Made by a program: the position numbers and the translations under genes. Shown here piece after piece: positions 18,274 through 28,406 of a DNA stretch of 64,000 bases (positions are counted from its first letter, which is position 1; the number at the start of each line of letters is the position of its first letter). This DNA is from Marinitoga lauensis (GTDB taxonomy: Bacteria > Thermotogota > Thermotogae > Petrotogales > Petrotogaceae): NCBI RefSeq assembly GCF_004135675.1, contig NZ_QHLX01000008.1, positions 1 through 64,000 on the forward strand, in the 5' to 3' direction. Under the pieces are notes generated by a model. The model was not told where the DNA came from. It made no database searches and was given only the letters and a program-made list of their open reading frames with translations.

Positions 18274-19977
18274 ATGAAAATCACTATTAATAATAGAGAA
18301 TATGATATGCCAGAAAATATATCTATTTTAGAAGCTGTAAAAAAAGCTAATATAAAAATACCAACGTTATGTTATATGGAGGGCAAAGAGCCATATGGTG
18401 GGTGTAGATTGTGTGTTGTAGAAGTTGAAGGATCAAAAACATTGGTGCCGTCATGCGCGGTAAAAATCAGTGAAGGAATGAAAATAAAAACGCATTCTGA
18501 AAAAGTAAGAAAAGTAAGAAAAACAATTATGCAATTAATAGTTGCTTCGCATGGTATTAGTTGTGAATTAAATTGTTTAACCTGTCCTAAAGCTACGAGT
18601 TGTGAATTAAAAACAATTGCAGAAGAAATAGGGTAACAAAATAAATATACCTCCAGTAGAAAAAATCTACCAACGGATTTTTCAAGTTATTCCATCGTAA
18701 GAGAACCAACAAAATGTATTGTGTGTGGAAGATGTATTAGGACATGTTCTGAAGTTCAGAGCGTTAATATATTCACATTTGCAAATAGAGGTCCAAATAC
18801 AATAGTAACAACATTTATGGATGAAGGTATGGGAATGTTGATTGTACGAATTGTGGCCAGTGCGTTATGAATTGTCCAACAGGTGCTTTGCATGAAGTAT
18901 ACCATATAGATGGAGTATGGAAGGTGATTAATGATCCAGAAAAGATTGTTGTTGTGCAAACAGCGCCTGCGGTTAGAGTCGCAATTGGAGAGCCGTTTGG
19001 ATTGGAACCGGGAACAATTTCAACAGGAAAATTAGTAGCAGCATTAAGACTTTTGGGATTTGACAAAGTTTTTGATACAAACTTTACTGCAGATTTAACT
19101 ATAGTAGAAGAAGGTACAGAGTTTATACATAGATTTAAGGAAGGTGGAAAACTTCCATTATTCACATCATGCAGTCCAGGCTGGATAAAGTTTATAGAAC
19201 ATAACTATCCTGAATTTTTACCGCATCTCTCATCTGCAAAATCACCTCAGCAAATGTTTGGTGCAGTTGCAAAACATTATTATGCTAAAAAATTAGGAGT
19301 TCCAAAAGAAAAATTGGTTGTTGTTTCAATTATGCCATGTACAGCAAAAAAATTTGAAATGCATAGACCGGAATTAGCAGGAGATGTTGATTATGTATTA
19401 ACAACAAGGAATTAGCGAAAATGATAAAAGAATCTGGTATTGACTTTAAAAATTTACCAGAAGAAGAATATGATGCTCCTTTTGGAATATCAACGGGTGC
19501 AGGAGTTATTTTTGGAGCTTCAGGAGGAGTTATGGAAGCCGCTTTAAGAACAGCATATGAAATATTAACAGGTAAAGAGCTTGAAAAATTAGATTTTACG
19601 TCGGTAAGAGGATTAGCAGGTGTAAAAGAAGCGGAAGTTGAAATTAATGGAAAAATAATTAAAGTTGCTGTTGTTAATACTTTAGGCAAGGCAAGGCAAC
19701 TACTTGAAAAAATGAAAAATGGTGAAGTAGAATATCACTTTGTTGAATTCATGGCATGTCCTGGTGGATGTATAGGTGGTGGCGGACAACCAATTCCTAC
19801 TACAGAAGAAGTATTGCTTAAAAGGATGGAAGCAATATATGAAATAGATTATGATTCTAAATTAAGAAAATCACATGAAAATCCAGCAGTAAAAAATTAT
19901 ATGAAGATTTTCTCGGAGAACCAAATAGTGAGATTGCGCATCATTATCTTCATACACATTATATGGCAAGGAATTAA
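18274..19977 (+). CDS. hydA: [FeFe] hydrogenase catalytic subunit HydA (five frame breaks)
   Basis: About 570 residues once single bases are added near 18633, 18670, 18838, 19411 and 19910. Order: N-terminal [2Fe-2S] domain (CYMEGKEPYGGCRLC), a His/Cys [4Fe-4S] motif (CLTCPKATSC), two ferredoxin-type clusters (CIVCGRCIRTC, CTNCGQCVMNC), then the H-cluster domain with TSCSPGWIKF, MPCTAKKFE and FMACPGGCIGGGGQP. It produces or consumes hydrogen at the H-cluster. The first H-cluster motif has Ser where many family members have a second Cys. A transcription terminator follows. Confidence 0.9.
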
Positions 19978-19990
19978 TAAAATATATTTA

Positions 19991-20018
19991 AATAACGAGG
20001 CCTTTGGGTCTCGTTATT
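19991..20018 (+). terminator. Terminator of the hydCBA operon
   Basis: AATAACGAG ... CTCGTTATT, with GGCC-like bases inside the loop, followed by TTTATATT. It starts 13 bases after the hydA stop. Confidence 0.85.
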
Positions 20019-20172
20019 TTATATTGTATTTTACAAAAAAGGCAATTAAGAGGGATAATCGAGTATTATTGATTATATTCAATTGCAAAAAGGTTTAAAT
20101 AAGGTTTAATTTAAGTATAAAATAATGTAAAATTTAATATAGATGAAAAATTAAAAAAATAGGAGGAAAGGG

Positions 20173-21401
20173 ATGAAATACAAATTAAGATGTATTACCT
20201 GTGGAAGAATATATGAACCAGATGATGTTGAATATACCTGTCCTAAATGCGGAGACAGATTGGGAACGTTAGAAGTTATATATGATTATGAAAATATAAA
20301 AGTAAGTAGGGAAGAATTTTCAAAATATGAAAACATATGGCAGTTTGAGAAAATTTTACCAATAGAAGAAAATAGTTATAGAACTCCACTACATGTAGGT
20401 GGAACGCCATTATATGCTTTTCCGCAATTAGCTGAAGAATTAGGTATAAAAAAATTGCTTATTAAATATGATGGTACAAATCCAACAGCTTCATATAAGG
20501 ATAGGGCTTCGGCAGTGGCAATAACCAAAGCATATGAAAAAGAATATGACACGATATATTGTGCATCTACAGGAAATGCAGCAAGTTCTCTATCAGGATT
20601 AAGTGCTCCAACAAAGTTAAAAACCTATATATTTTTACCAGCTTCGGCACCTATTGCAAAGATTTCTCAATTATTTATATATGGTGCAAAGGTTATTCCT
20701 ATTGATGGAAGTTATGATGAGGCATTTGATATATCAATGAAAATTGGTGAGGAAAAGGGTTGGTATTGTAGAAATTCAGCAATAAATCCTTATTTGTTAG
20801 AAGGAAAGAAGACAGGTGCTCTGGAAATAGCTGTTCAAAATGATTGGGAAGTGCCAGATTATCTTTTAGTTAGTGTTGGAGATGGACAGTTATTAGTTCA
20901 TTTTACAAGGGATTTTATGATTTTTATCAATTAGGATTAATAGATAAAATTCCTAAAATAATTGGTGTGCAGGCTGAAGGAGCTGCAGCAGTAAAACGAG
21001 TTTTTGATAAGGGAGAACCATTTATTCCTGATGATATTGAGACAAAGACTATTGCAGATAGTATAAGTGTTGGTAAGCCAAGAGATGTAATTAAAGCCTG
21101 TAAATATGTAAAAGCAAGTGGAGGATATTTTATTTCTGTAACTGATGAAGAAATATTAGATGCTATCTATGAATTATCATTAAAAACAGGATTATTTGGA
21201 GAACCTGCAGGAGCAACATCTTATGCAGGACTGAAAAAGATATCTGCAAATCTTGATAAGAATTCTAAAGTTGCTATAGTTATTACTGGAAATGGATTGA
21301 AAGATGTAAAAGCAATAGAAAAATTTGTCAAATTAAGAAAAGTAAAACCAGATATAAATGCAGTTAGAGAGGTGATTGAAGAATATGAAAATAAGATTTA
21401 A
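20173..21401 (+). CDS. thrC: Threonine-synthase-like PLP enzyme (one frame break)
   Basis: About 410 residues after one G is added near 20884 (restoring VGDGTVISSFYKGFYDFYQL). A small zinc-ribbon-like head (CITCG ... CPKCG) is followed by a fold-type II PLP domain: GGTPLY, the Schiff-base Lys in TASYKDRA, ASTGNAASSLSG, GEPAGATSYAG, and VITGNGLKD. This is the archaeal/Thermotoga type of threonine synthase (O-phosphohomoserine to threonine). The last 17 bases overlap the first Mo-hydroxylase gene and no homoserine pathway gene is nearby, so an ammonia-lyase role in nitrogen-compound breakdown is an alternative. Confidence 0.75.
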
Positions 21402-21851
21402 ATTAAATGGTAAATATGTGGAATATGATGTTTTAGAATATAAAAGGGCTCTGGATTTTTTAAGGGATGATATGCGAATGACTTCTGTAAAAGAAGGTTG
21501 TGGTGAGGGTGAATGCGGAGCATGTACTATTATTTTAAATGGCAAGAATGTTAACTCATGTATGGTGTTAGCTGTTGAATTAGATGGTCAGGAAGTATGG
21601 ACTCTTGAAGGATTAAACGAAACAGGAGATACAATAATTCAAGATTCATATGTAGAAAAGGGTGCAATTCAATGTGGTTTTTGCACACCGGGATTTATTA
21701 TGTCTACTAAGGTATTATTGGAGAATAAGCCACATCCCACAGAAGAAGATATAAAAGAGGATTAGAAGGAAATTTATGTAGATGCACAGGTTATACTAAA
21801 ATAATAGAAGCAGTAAAATTAGCCGCAGAAAAACGAGGTGAGAAAAAGTGA
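21385..21851 (+). CDS. Xanthine-dehydrogenase-family [2Fe-2S] subunit, copy 1 (one frame break)
   Basis: About 155 residues. Two [2Fe-2S] clusters: GCGEGECGACTI with a later Cys in SCMVLA (plant-type), and CGFCTPGF with CRCTGYTKIIEA (helical domain). The second half of the last motif is restored by one G near 21763. I chose ATG 21385, ten bases after GAGGTG. The TGA at 21849-21851 overlaps the GTG of the FAD subunit. It carries electrons from the molybdenum site to FAD. Confidence 0.85.
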
Positions 21852-22683
21852 AATTTAAATATTATAAACCTCAATCAATAGACGAAATTAGTGAATTAAA
21901 ATCCAAATATAATGCTAAATTACTATCAGGCGGGACAGATTTAATGGTTAAAATGAGAGCAAAAGTATGCACTCCAGAAGTTGTGATAGATACTAAAGGT
22001 CTTGAAAAAAGGGATATAAAGTTCGATGAAAATAAAGTAATTATTTCAATGAATACCACATATAGTGAATTATTGAATAATGATGAGTTTGTAAAAAAAT
22101 ATCCAATGGTGGTTGAAATAATAAGAAAGATAGGTTCTCCACAAATTAGAAATAGAGCAACACCTATAGGAAATATAGCAAATGCATCTCCTGCTGGAGA
22201 TTTTTTGCTTGCAACATACTTGTTCAGGGTTATGCAAAGATAAAACCATCAAATAAAAAAATAAAGATTTCAAAATTGGTAACAGGTCCTGGAAAGATAG
22301 CGTTGAGACCAGAAGAGTTTATAAGTTCTATTGAATTAAGAGATAGAAGTGAGTATGAATACTATTATGAAAAGGTTGGAAAAAGGAATGCAATGAATAT
22401 TGCTATTATTAGTATAGGGGTATTATTAAAACTCAACAATGATACTATAGAAGATATAAAAATTGCATATGGTTCTGTTGGACCAACAGTAATGAGGTTT
22501 AAAGAATTGGAAAAAGAGATGATAGGTAAAAAATTTTCTAAAGAAACATTTGAAGAGTTTGGTGAGAAATATATGCAAAATATAAATCCAATAACCGATG
22601 TAAGAGCTACTGCAGAGTATAGAAAGAAAATGGTAAAGAATTTATTGATTAAAGCTTATTATAAATTTAGCAGGGAAGGGTGA
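21848..22683 (+). CDS. Xanthine-dehydrogenase-family FAD subunit, copy 1 (one frame break)
   Basis: About 279 residues, GTG start overlapping the previous stop. FAD-binding motifs LLSGGTDLMVKMRA near residue 30 and GSPQIRNRATPIGNIANASPAGD near residue 100 are the CO-dehydrogenase medium-subunit signature; the C-terminal domain includes IKIAYGSVGPTVMR. One base is missing near 22215, within LATYLFQGYAKIK. It passes electrons from the [2Fe-2S] subunit to NAD or another acceptor. Six bases after its stop a second FAD subunit begins. Confidence 0.84.
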
Positions 22684-22688
22684 TAGGT

Positions 22689-23470
22689 GTGATTGAGATT
22701 AAAGAATATTATAGGCCGAAAAGCGTAGAAGAGGCTTATGAAAAATTGGTGAGTATTGAGGAGCAGAAATAATAGGTAGCGGTGCATTTATGAGATTATC
22801 TTCAAGAAAGATAGATCTTGCCATTGATTTGCAGGATGCAGGATTAAATTATGTTAAGATTGAGAGTGATGAGCTAAAAATAGGTGGGGCAACTACTTTA
22901 GGTGAAATTGAAAGAAATGAAATAATAAAGGCAGCTTTTAATGGTGAATTAATTAAAACACTTCAAGCTATTTGGTCCGTGCAATTAAGAAATATTGCTA
23001 CTATTGGTGGAACTATATTTCCAAGATTGGGATTTTCAGATCTTATAACAGTATTATTAGCTTTGAATACGGATGTTGTGTTATACAATAATGGAAGAAT
23101 GCCATTAGAAGTGTTTTTAGAAGAAAAAATAAGAAAGGATATATTAGTTGAGTTAGCAATAAAGAAAGAAAATAGAAAGCTTTCTTTTCAATATATGAGA
23201 AATTCTTTCTATGATTTTTCCATATTAAATACAGCAGTTTCAGTAGATGAAAATAAAGATTTTAGAATAGCTATTGGTGCAAGACCTGCAGTTGCAAGCT
23301 TAGCCAAAAAAGCTATGAATTATCTGAAAGAAAATGATAATATAGAAGAAGCAGCAAAGATTGCAGCAGAAGAAATGACATTTGGATCTAATATTAAAGG
23401 TTCAAAAGAATACAGAGAGATGATTGCTCCTGTTCTTGTAAGAAGAGGATTAGAGGAGGTTTTAAGATGA
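22689..23470 (+). CDS. Xanthine-dehydrogenase-family FAD subunit, copy 2 (one frame break)
   Basis: About 261 residues, GTG start 22689 behind ATAGGT. IKEYYRPKSVEEAYEKL opens the domain; one G added near 22762 restores SIEGAEIIGSGAFMRLSS, the FAD loop, which has Ala-Phe instead of the usual Thr-Asp of copy 1. QLRNIATIGGTIFPRLGFSDL is the second FAD motif. It is divergent from copy 1 and closer in style to YgfM-like proteins. It overlaps the next gene by four bases. Confidence 0.82.
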
Positions 23471-23925
23471 AAATAATACTAACAATAAATAATGTAAAAA
23501 GAGAAGTAGAAATTTCTCCTTCAGAATTTCTTCTTGATGTGTTGAGAAGATTGGATTATATGAGTGTAAAAAAGGGCTGTGATACAGGAACATGTGGTGT
23601 GTGTACAGTTTTAATGGATGGGAAACCTGTATTATCCTGTTCTGTTTTAGCTGCTTCAGCAGATGGACACGAAATAACAACAATAGAAGGATTAGAAAAT
23701 GATCCTGAATTTAAAGCGATATCAAATGCTTTACTCGAAGAAGGGGCAGATCAATGTGGCTTTTGTAGTCCAGGGTTAATACTTAATGTTTATGCTATGA
23801 AAAAAGAATTGAAAAATCCAAGTGAAGAAGATATGAAAAAGTATTTAGTTGGGAACTTATGTAGATGTACAGGATACGTTCCTCAAATGAGAGCAATAAA
23901 AAAGTATTTTGAGGTGAAAGCATGA
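23467..23925 (+). CDS. Xanthine-dehydrogenase-family [2Fe-2S] subunit, copy 2
   Basis: 152 residues, intact. GCDTGTCGVCTVLMDGKPVL supplies the plant-type cluster, CGFCSPGLI and GNLCRCTGYVPQM the second cluster. Overlaps the FAD subunit before it and the molybdenum subunit after it by four bases each, so copy 2 of the FAD and [2Fe-2S] subunits is the pair most tightly coupled to the catalytic subunit. Confidence 0.9.
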   Translation: MKIILTINNVKREVEISPSEFLLDVLRRLDYMSVKKGCDTGTCGVCTVLMDGKPVLSCSVLAASADGHEITTIEGLENDPEFKAISNALLEEGADQCGFCSPGLILNVYAMKKELKNPSEEDMKKYLVGNLCRCTGYVPQMRAIKKYFEVKA

Positions 23926-26222
23926 AAGAAGTAAAAAGACCTATTAAAAAAGTTGATGGATATGGATTAGTTAGTGGTAAACCTGTATATACAGATGATT
24001 TAGCACCTAAAAATTCATTAGTAGTAAAGATTTTAAGAAGTCCTCATGCATTTGCTAGAATAAAAAATATTGATGTATCAAAAGCAGAAGCATTAGAAGG
24101 TGTAGAATGTGTATTAACATATAAAGATGTTCCAAAAAATAGATTTACAAGAGCTGGGCAGGGTTATCCGGAACCATCACCATATGATAAATATATTCTT
24201 GATGAATATGTAAGATATGTAGGAGATGAGGTTGCTGTAGTTGCAGCAAGAGATGAAATTACAGCAGAAAAAGCTCTAAAATTATTAGATGTAGATTATG
24301 AAGTTTTAGAACCTGTATTGGATTTTGAAAAAAGTAAAGGTTCTAAATCAATAATACATCCTGAAGATGATTATCAAAGTGAAGTTTTTGTAAGTTCAGA
24401 TCCTAAAAATAATATAGCTGCTACATATGAAATGAGTATAGGTGACGTTGAGGGAGAAATAGAAAAATCTGATGTTGTTATAAAAGAAAGATTTTATACA
24501 CAGGCTCAAGCACATGTAATGATGGAACCACATGCTGCTTACTCATATATTGATATGCAGGGTAGATTGGTTATTGTTAGCTCAACACAGGTTCCATTCC
24601 ATGTAAGAAGAATATTGGCAAGAGCATTGGACTTGCCAATAAAGAAGATAAGAGTAATAAAACCACGTGTTGGTGGTGGATTTGGTGGGAAACAAGCCAT
24701 TCACGGTGAACCATATGTTGCTCTGGTTACATTAAAAACAGGAAAACCTGCAAAGGTTTATTACACAAGAAAAGAAGTCTTTGAATCAACATATACAAGA
24801 CATCCAATGCGTTTTGATGTAACCATAGGTGCAGATAAGAATGGAAAAATAAATGTTATAGATGTTAGAGGGCTTTCAGATACAGGAGCCTATGGAGAGC
24901 ATGCTTTAACCACATTTATGGTTGCAGGTTCTAAAGTATTGCCAATGTATAATAAAGTAAAGGCAGTAAGATTTGGTGGTGATGTGGTATATACCAATCA
25001 TGCACCTGCTGGTGCATATAGAGGTTATGGAGCAATTCAGGCGAATTTTGCAATTGAATCTGCAATGGATATGTTAGCCTATAAATTAAATATGGATCCA
25101 GTGAAATTGAGAGAAATAAATATGATAAGAGAAAAAGAAACATCTCCTATCTTCAAGATTATGGGTGAAGGTAGAGAAGGTGTCGATATGATAGTAAGAA
25201 GCTGTAAGTTAGACGAATGTGTTGAAAAAGGTGCTAAAAAAATAGATTGGGAAAATAAATTTAAAACCAAAAAAGAAGGTAAAAAAGTTAAAGGAGTAGG
25301 TATGGCAATAGCCATGCAGGGATCTGGAATAGCCAAGATAGATATGGGTGCTGCAACATTAAAATTAAATGAAGATGGCTCATTTAATCTATTAATAGGT
25401 GCTACAGATATTGGTACAGGTAGCGATACAATTTTATCTCAAATAGCAGCAGAAGTATTGAATGTTCCAACAGAAAGCATAATTCCATATTCTTCTGACA
25501 CAGATGTCACACCTTTTGATGTAGGAGCATATGCTTCAAGTACTACATATGTCTCAGGTAATGCAGTTAGAATAGCAGCTGAAAAAATGAAAGAAGAAAT
25601 AATAAAAGCAGGAGCAGAGTATTTTGAAGTTTCAGAAAATGAAGTAGAATTTGATGGTAAAGAGATAAAAGCAGGAGAAAGAAAGATAACATTGAAAAAA
25701 TTAGCAGAGGTGTTGTATTATAATGAAAATCAAAAACAATTGAGTACAACCGGTTCATATGTAGGAGAAGAGTCACCACCACCATTCATGGCAGGTTATG
25801 CAGAAGTAGAAGTGGATACAGAAACAGGAAAAGTAGATCTTTTAAATTACGTAGCAGTAGTTGATTGTGGAACACCAATTAACCCAAATCTTGCAAAGGT
25901 TCAGGTTGAAGGTGGTCTTGCTCAGGGAATAGGTATGGCAATGTATGAAGAAGTAAAATATGATAAAAATGGAAGATTGCTCACCAACAACCTTATGAAT
26001 TATAAAATCCCATCAAGGGTTGATATCAAGAAACTTAATGTGGAACTTGTAGATAGCTATGAACCAACTGGCCCATTTGGTGCTAAAAGCGTTGGAGAAA
26101 TAGGTATAGATACACCACCTGCTGCAATTGCAAATGCAATATATAATGCGGTAGGAGTTAGAATAAAGGATCTTCCAATTACACCAGAAAAGGTATTAAG
26201 AGCATTAAAAGAGAAAAAATAA
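23922..26222 (+). CDS. Xanthine-dehydrogenase-family molybdenum-binding subunit
   Basis: 766 residues, intact, the catalytic large subunit. KVDGYGLVSGKPVYTDDL opens the a/b hammerhead domain; RVGGGFGGKQAIHGEP and APAGAYRGYGAIQANFAIE bind the molybdopterin cytosine dinucleotide; the catalytic Glu is in FGAKSVGEIGIDTPP near the C-terminus. The family hydroxylates purines, aldehydes or N-heterocycles with water as oxygen source. The exact substrate cannot be read from the sequence; a purine or related nitrogen compound is the obvious guess. No cofactor-insertion (XdhC/PaoD-like) gene is in the window. Confidence 0.88.
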   Translation: MKEVKRPIKKVDGYGLVSGKPVYTDDLAPKNSLVVKILRSPHAFARIKNIDVSKAEALEGVECVLTYKDVPKNRFTRAGQGYPEPSPYDKYILDEYVRYVGDEVAVVAARDEITAEKALKLLDVDYEVLEPVLDFEKSKGSKSIIHPEDDYQSEVFVSSDPKNNIAATYEMSIGDVEGEIEKSDVVIKERFYTQAQAHVMMEPHAAYSYIDMQGRLVIVSSTQVPFHVRRILARALDLPIKKIRVIKPRVGGGFGGKQAIHGEPYVALVTLKTGKPAKVYYTRKEVFESTYTRHPMRFDVTIGADKNGKINVIDVRGLSDTGAYGEHALTTFMVAGSKVLPMYNKVKAVRFGGDVVYTNHAPAGAYRGYGAIQANFAIESAMDMLAYKLNMDPVKLREINMIREKETSPIFKIMGEGREGVDMIVRSCKLDECVEKGAKKIDWENKFKTKKEGKKVKGVGMAIAMQGSGIAKIDMGAATLKLNEDGSFNLLIGATDIGTGSDTILSQIAAEVLNVPTESIIPYSSDTDVTPFDVGAYASSTTYVSGNAVRIAAEKMKEEIIKAGAEYFEVSENEVEFDGKEIKAGERKITLKKLAEVLYYNENQKQLSTTGSYVGEESPPPFMAGYAEVEVDTETGKVDLLNYVAVVDCGTPINPNLAKVQVEGGLAQGIGMAMYEEVKYDKNGRLLTNNLMNYKIPSRVDIKKLNVELVDSYEPTGPFGAKSVGEIGIDTPPAAIANAIYNAVGVRIKDLPITPEKVLRALKEKK

Positions 26223-26355
26223 AAATATCTTAAGGGATTGTAAAAGTAACTGAAAATACAAAAAAAACTTATTTCTGTAACATTTAATTAATATATCTAA
26301 GATATAATAATTTCGAAATCCCCATCCCCGATTCCATATAGATATATGGCATCAT

Positions 26356-26383
26356 AAAAGCTCCAGAGAAATCTGGAGCTTTT
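26356..26383. terminator. Bidirectional terminator between convergent genes
   Basis: AAAAGCTCCAGA, loop GAAA, TCTGGAGCTTTT: a perfect 12-pair stem with A- and T-runs on both sides. It serves the Mo-hydroxylase operon (plus) and the NTPase operon (minus). The preceding 26223-26355 holds no gene that I can see. Confidence 0.9.
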
Positions 26384-26387
26384 ATTT

Positions 26388-26824
26388 TTATAATTCTATA
26401 TTATTTCTATTTTCTTCGGTTATTTCAATCACAGGTAAATTGGCTAAAAAGTAATACCTCTCATGAAAAAATAACCGTATTATTCCTATAAAATTTTTTG
26501 ATTCTTCAATGATCCTTTCTAATTCAGTTAAAAAAGGTGTATGTTTTTCTTCTAAATATCCAATTTCATCTACGACAAAAAAATCAGGAAATTTTACATT
26601 TTTCAATTCGTCAGTAAGAGCATTAAATCCTTTTTCGTCTATTTGCATGCCAAATTTAGATTTTTTCCCTATTATGTGTTTTTGTGGTGAATTTAGCAAC
26701 CATGCATAAACATTTTCACCAACCTTTTGGGTGAAAATACCGTTTTTTATATTATATTTTTTAATAGCTTTTCTCAATATAGTTGATTTCCCTACCCCAT
26801 CTTACCTGTTAATAATATTTTCAT
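26388..26824 (-). CDS. THEP1-type nucleoside-triphosphatase (one frame break)
   Basis: About 145 residues. MKILLTGKMG starts at ATG 26824; one G added near 26799 restores the Walker A motif GKMGVGKST and joins the rest. Walker B is FFVVDEIGYLE. The set matches the small archaeal/Thermotogota NTPase family THEP1 (DUF265), which hydrolyses NTPs in vitro; its cellular role is not known. Last gene of a minus-strand operon after uppP. Confidence 0.75.
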
Positions 26825-26846
26825 AATATCACTTCGAATAAAAATT

Positions 26847-27590
26847 TTAAATAATAAAACTTATAATAGCAGCAATTATTGTATAATATCCAAAGTATTT
26901 AAGCTTTCCATTTATTACAGTTTTTTTCAAAATATAGAGACCTAAAACTCCAAAAATAAAAGTTGCAATTCCAGAGTTTATAACAGCAGGAGTAAAATTA
27001 ACCTTATTAATTTCTAATAGTCCTGCACCAAAGGTAACAGGTAAACTCATTAAAAATGAATATTTTAAAGCAGCTTCCTTTTTAGTATTTAAAAGTAATG
27101 CACCAAATAGTGTAAAACCGCTTCTTGAAATTCCAGGAAAAATAGAAGCAGCTTGAAATAGACCTATAATTATCGCATCAATATAAGATATATTCATTAA
27201 ATCCTTTTTTCCATTAAATCTATCTGATAAAATCATTGCTATTGAAGTAAATAGGAAAAATAAACCAACTAATTTCAAAGATGAAAATGCTTCACTAATT
27301 TGTTCTTCAAATAAAATGCCAATAAAAGCAGCTGGAATTGATGAAACTATTATTTTTAAGGCTAAATTCCAGGCATCTTTTTGACCTGTAAATATACCTT
27401 TTAATATAAACCATACTTCTTTATACACAAATAATAAAACAGCAAAAAATGTCATTAAATGAAGAAAAGCAAAAAAAGAAACATTTGGATCAAAACCTAA
27501 AATTTTTGAAAATAAAGCTAAATGTCCAGAGCTTGAAACGGGTAGAAATTCTGTTAATCCTTGAATAATACCTAATATAATTTCTTGCAT
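26847..27590 (-). CDS. uppP: Undecaprenyl-diphosphatase UppP/BacA
   Basis: 247 residues with about seven membrane helices. The two signature loops are GLTEFLPVSSSGHLALFS at the N-terminus and FPGISRSGFTLFGALLL in the second half; Glu and Ser/Arg in them form the active site. It removes one phosphate from undecaprenyl diphosphate at the outer face of the membrane to regenerate the carrier lipid for peptidoglycan and glycan export. It follows the DUF368 gene with a 21-base gap. Confidence 0.94.
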   Translation of the reverse strand: MQEIILGIIQGLTEFLPVSSSGHLALFSKILGFDPNVSFFAFLHLMTFFAVLLFVYKEVWFILKGIFTGQKDAWNLALKIIVSSIPAAFIGILFEEQISEAFSSLKLVGLFFLFTSIAMILSDRFNGKKDLMNISYIDAIIIGLFQAASIFPGISRSGFTLFGALLLNTKKEAALKYSFLMSLPVTFGAGLLEINKVNFTPAVINSGIATFIFGVLGLYILKKTVINGKLKYFGYYTIIAAIISFII

Positions 27591-27611
27591 TACTTCACCT
27601 CTTTCTGTATA

Positions 27612-28388
27612 TTATTCTTTTAATATTTTTTCAAGATATCTTGATAGGAAAATTCCAATTATAAAAAAGATATAAGTTAGCCATTTAGACGTTATAGGGA
27701 AAATGATAATTGTTCCTGCTATAGTTAATCCAATTAAAAATGCTATAACCTGTTCATGAAATTTTTCAATTAATTTTTCTAATATTTTTATTATTAATAC
27801 AAGACCAAGCAAAACACCAATTCCAACAGGTATAATAATTTTCAAATTCATGTTTGATATAGCATCAATAACAGGTTTGTAAATTCCCATTATTAAAAGC
27901 ATAGATGAACCACTAATACCTGGTAAAACCATTGTTGCTGCTCCAACCATTCCTCCGAATATTAAATACCAGAAAGAAATATTTCCATTTGTTGATTCAA
28001 AGGTTTCAGCGAATCTTAAAAGAAAGAATGTAATTATAAAAGAAATAGTGATTATTGAAAAATTACTTTTCTTTTTAAAATCTATTTGATTTAATAAATA
28101 TAATAATCCACCGATAATTAATCCTGTAAATATACCATAAGAATATTCTGGATACTTTTCAAAAATAAAGGAAAGAACTTTGGATAATAAAATTATAGAA
28201 GTACCCATTCCTGCAATTAAAAATATAATAACGCTTAATGAATCTTTCTTCCATTTAAAAGAAACAAAGTCAGATGCAGCTTTTAATATTATTTCATATC
28301 TTCCAGAAATTGCTGCTATGGTCCCACCACTGATGCCTGGTAAAAGGTTAGCAATCCCCATTAATAGCCCGAGAATAAAATCCTTCAC
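27612..28388 (-). CDS. DUF368 membrane protein, PopT-type undecaprenyl-phosphate translocase
   Basis: 258 residues, about eight membrane helices in two similar halves, each with an LPGISG motif: NLLPGISGGTIAAISGRYE near residue 17 and MVLPGISGSSMLLIMGIYK near residue 155. DUF368 proteins (PopT) have been reported as transporters that return undecaprenyl phosphate to the cytoplasmic face. Being followed by uppP makes this a dephosphorylate-and-return unit. SD GAGGTGAATT precedes the ATG. Confidence 0.85.
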   Translation of the reverse strand: MKDFILGLLMGIANLLPGISGGTIAAISGRYEIILKAASDFVSFKWKKDSLSVIIFLIAGMGTSIILLSKVLSFIFEKYPEYSYGIFTGLIIGGLLYLLNQIDFKKKSNFSIITISFIITFFLLRFAETFESTNGNISFWYLIFGGMVGAATMVLPGISGSSMLLIMGIYKPVIDAISNMNLKIIIPVGIGVLLGLVLIIKILEKLIEKFHEQVIAFLIGLTIAGTIIIFPITSKWLTYIFFIIGIFLSRYLEKILKE

Positions 28389-28406
28389 TAATTCACCTCC
28401 AAAACA

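Noticed and set aside
16567..19977. Programmed frameshifting in the hydrogenase genes
   Set aside because: Eight breaks at unrelated short runs with no slippery heptamer or downstream structure; the pattern is window-wide.
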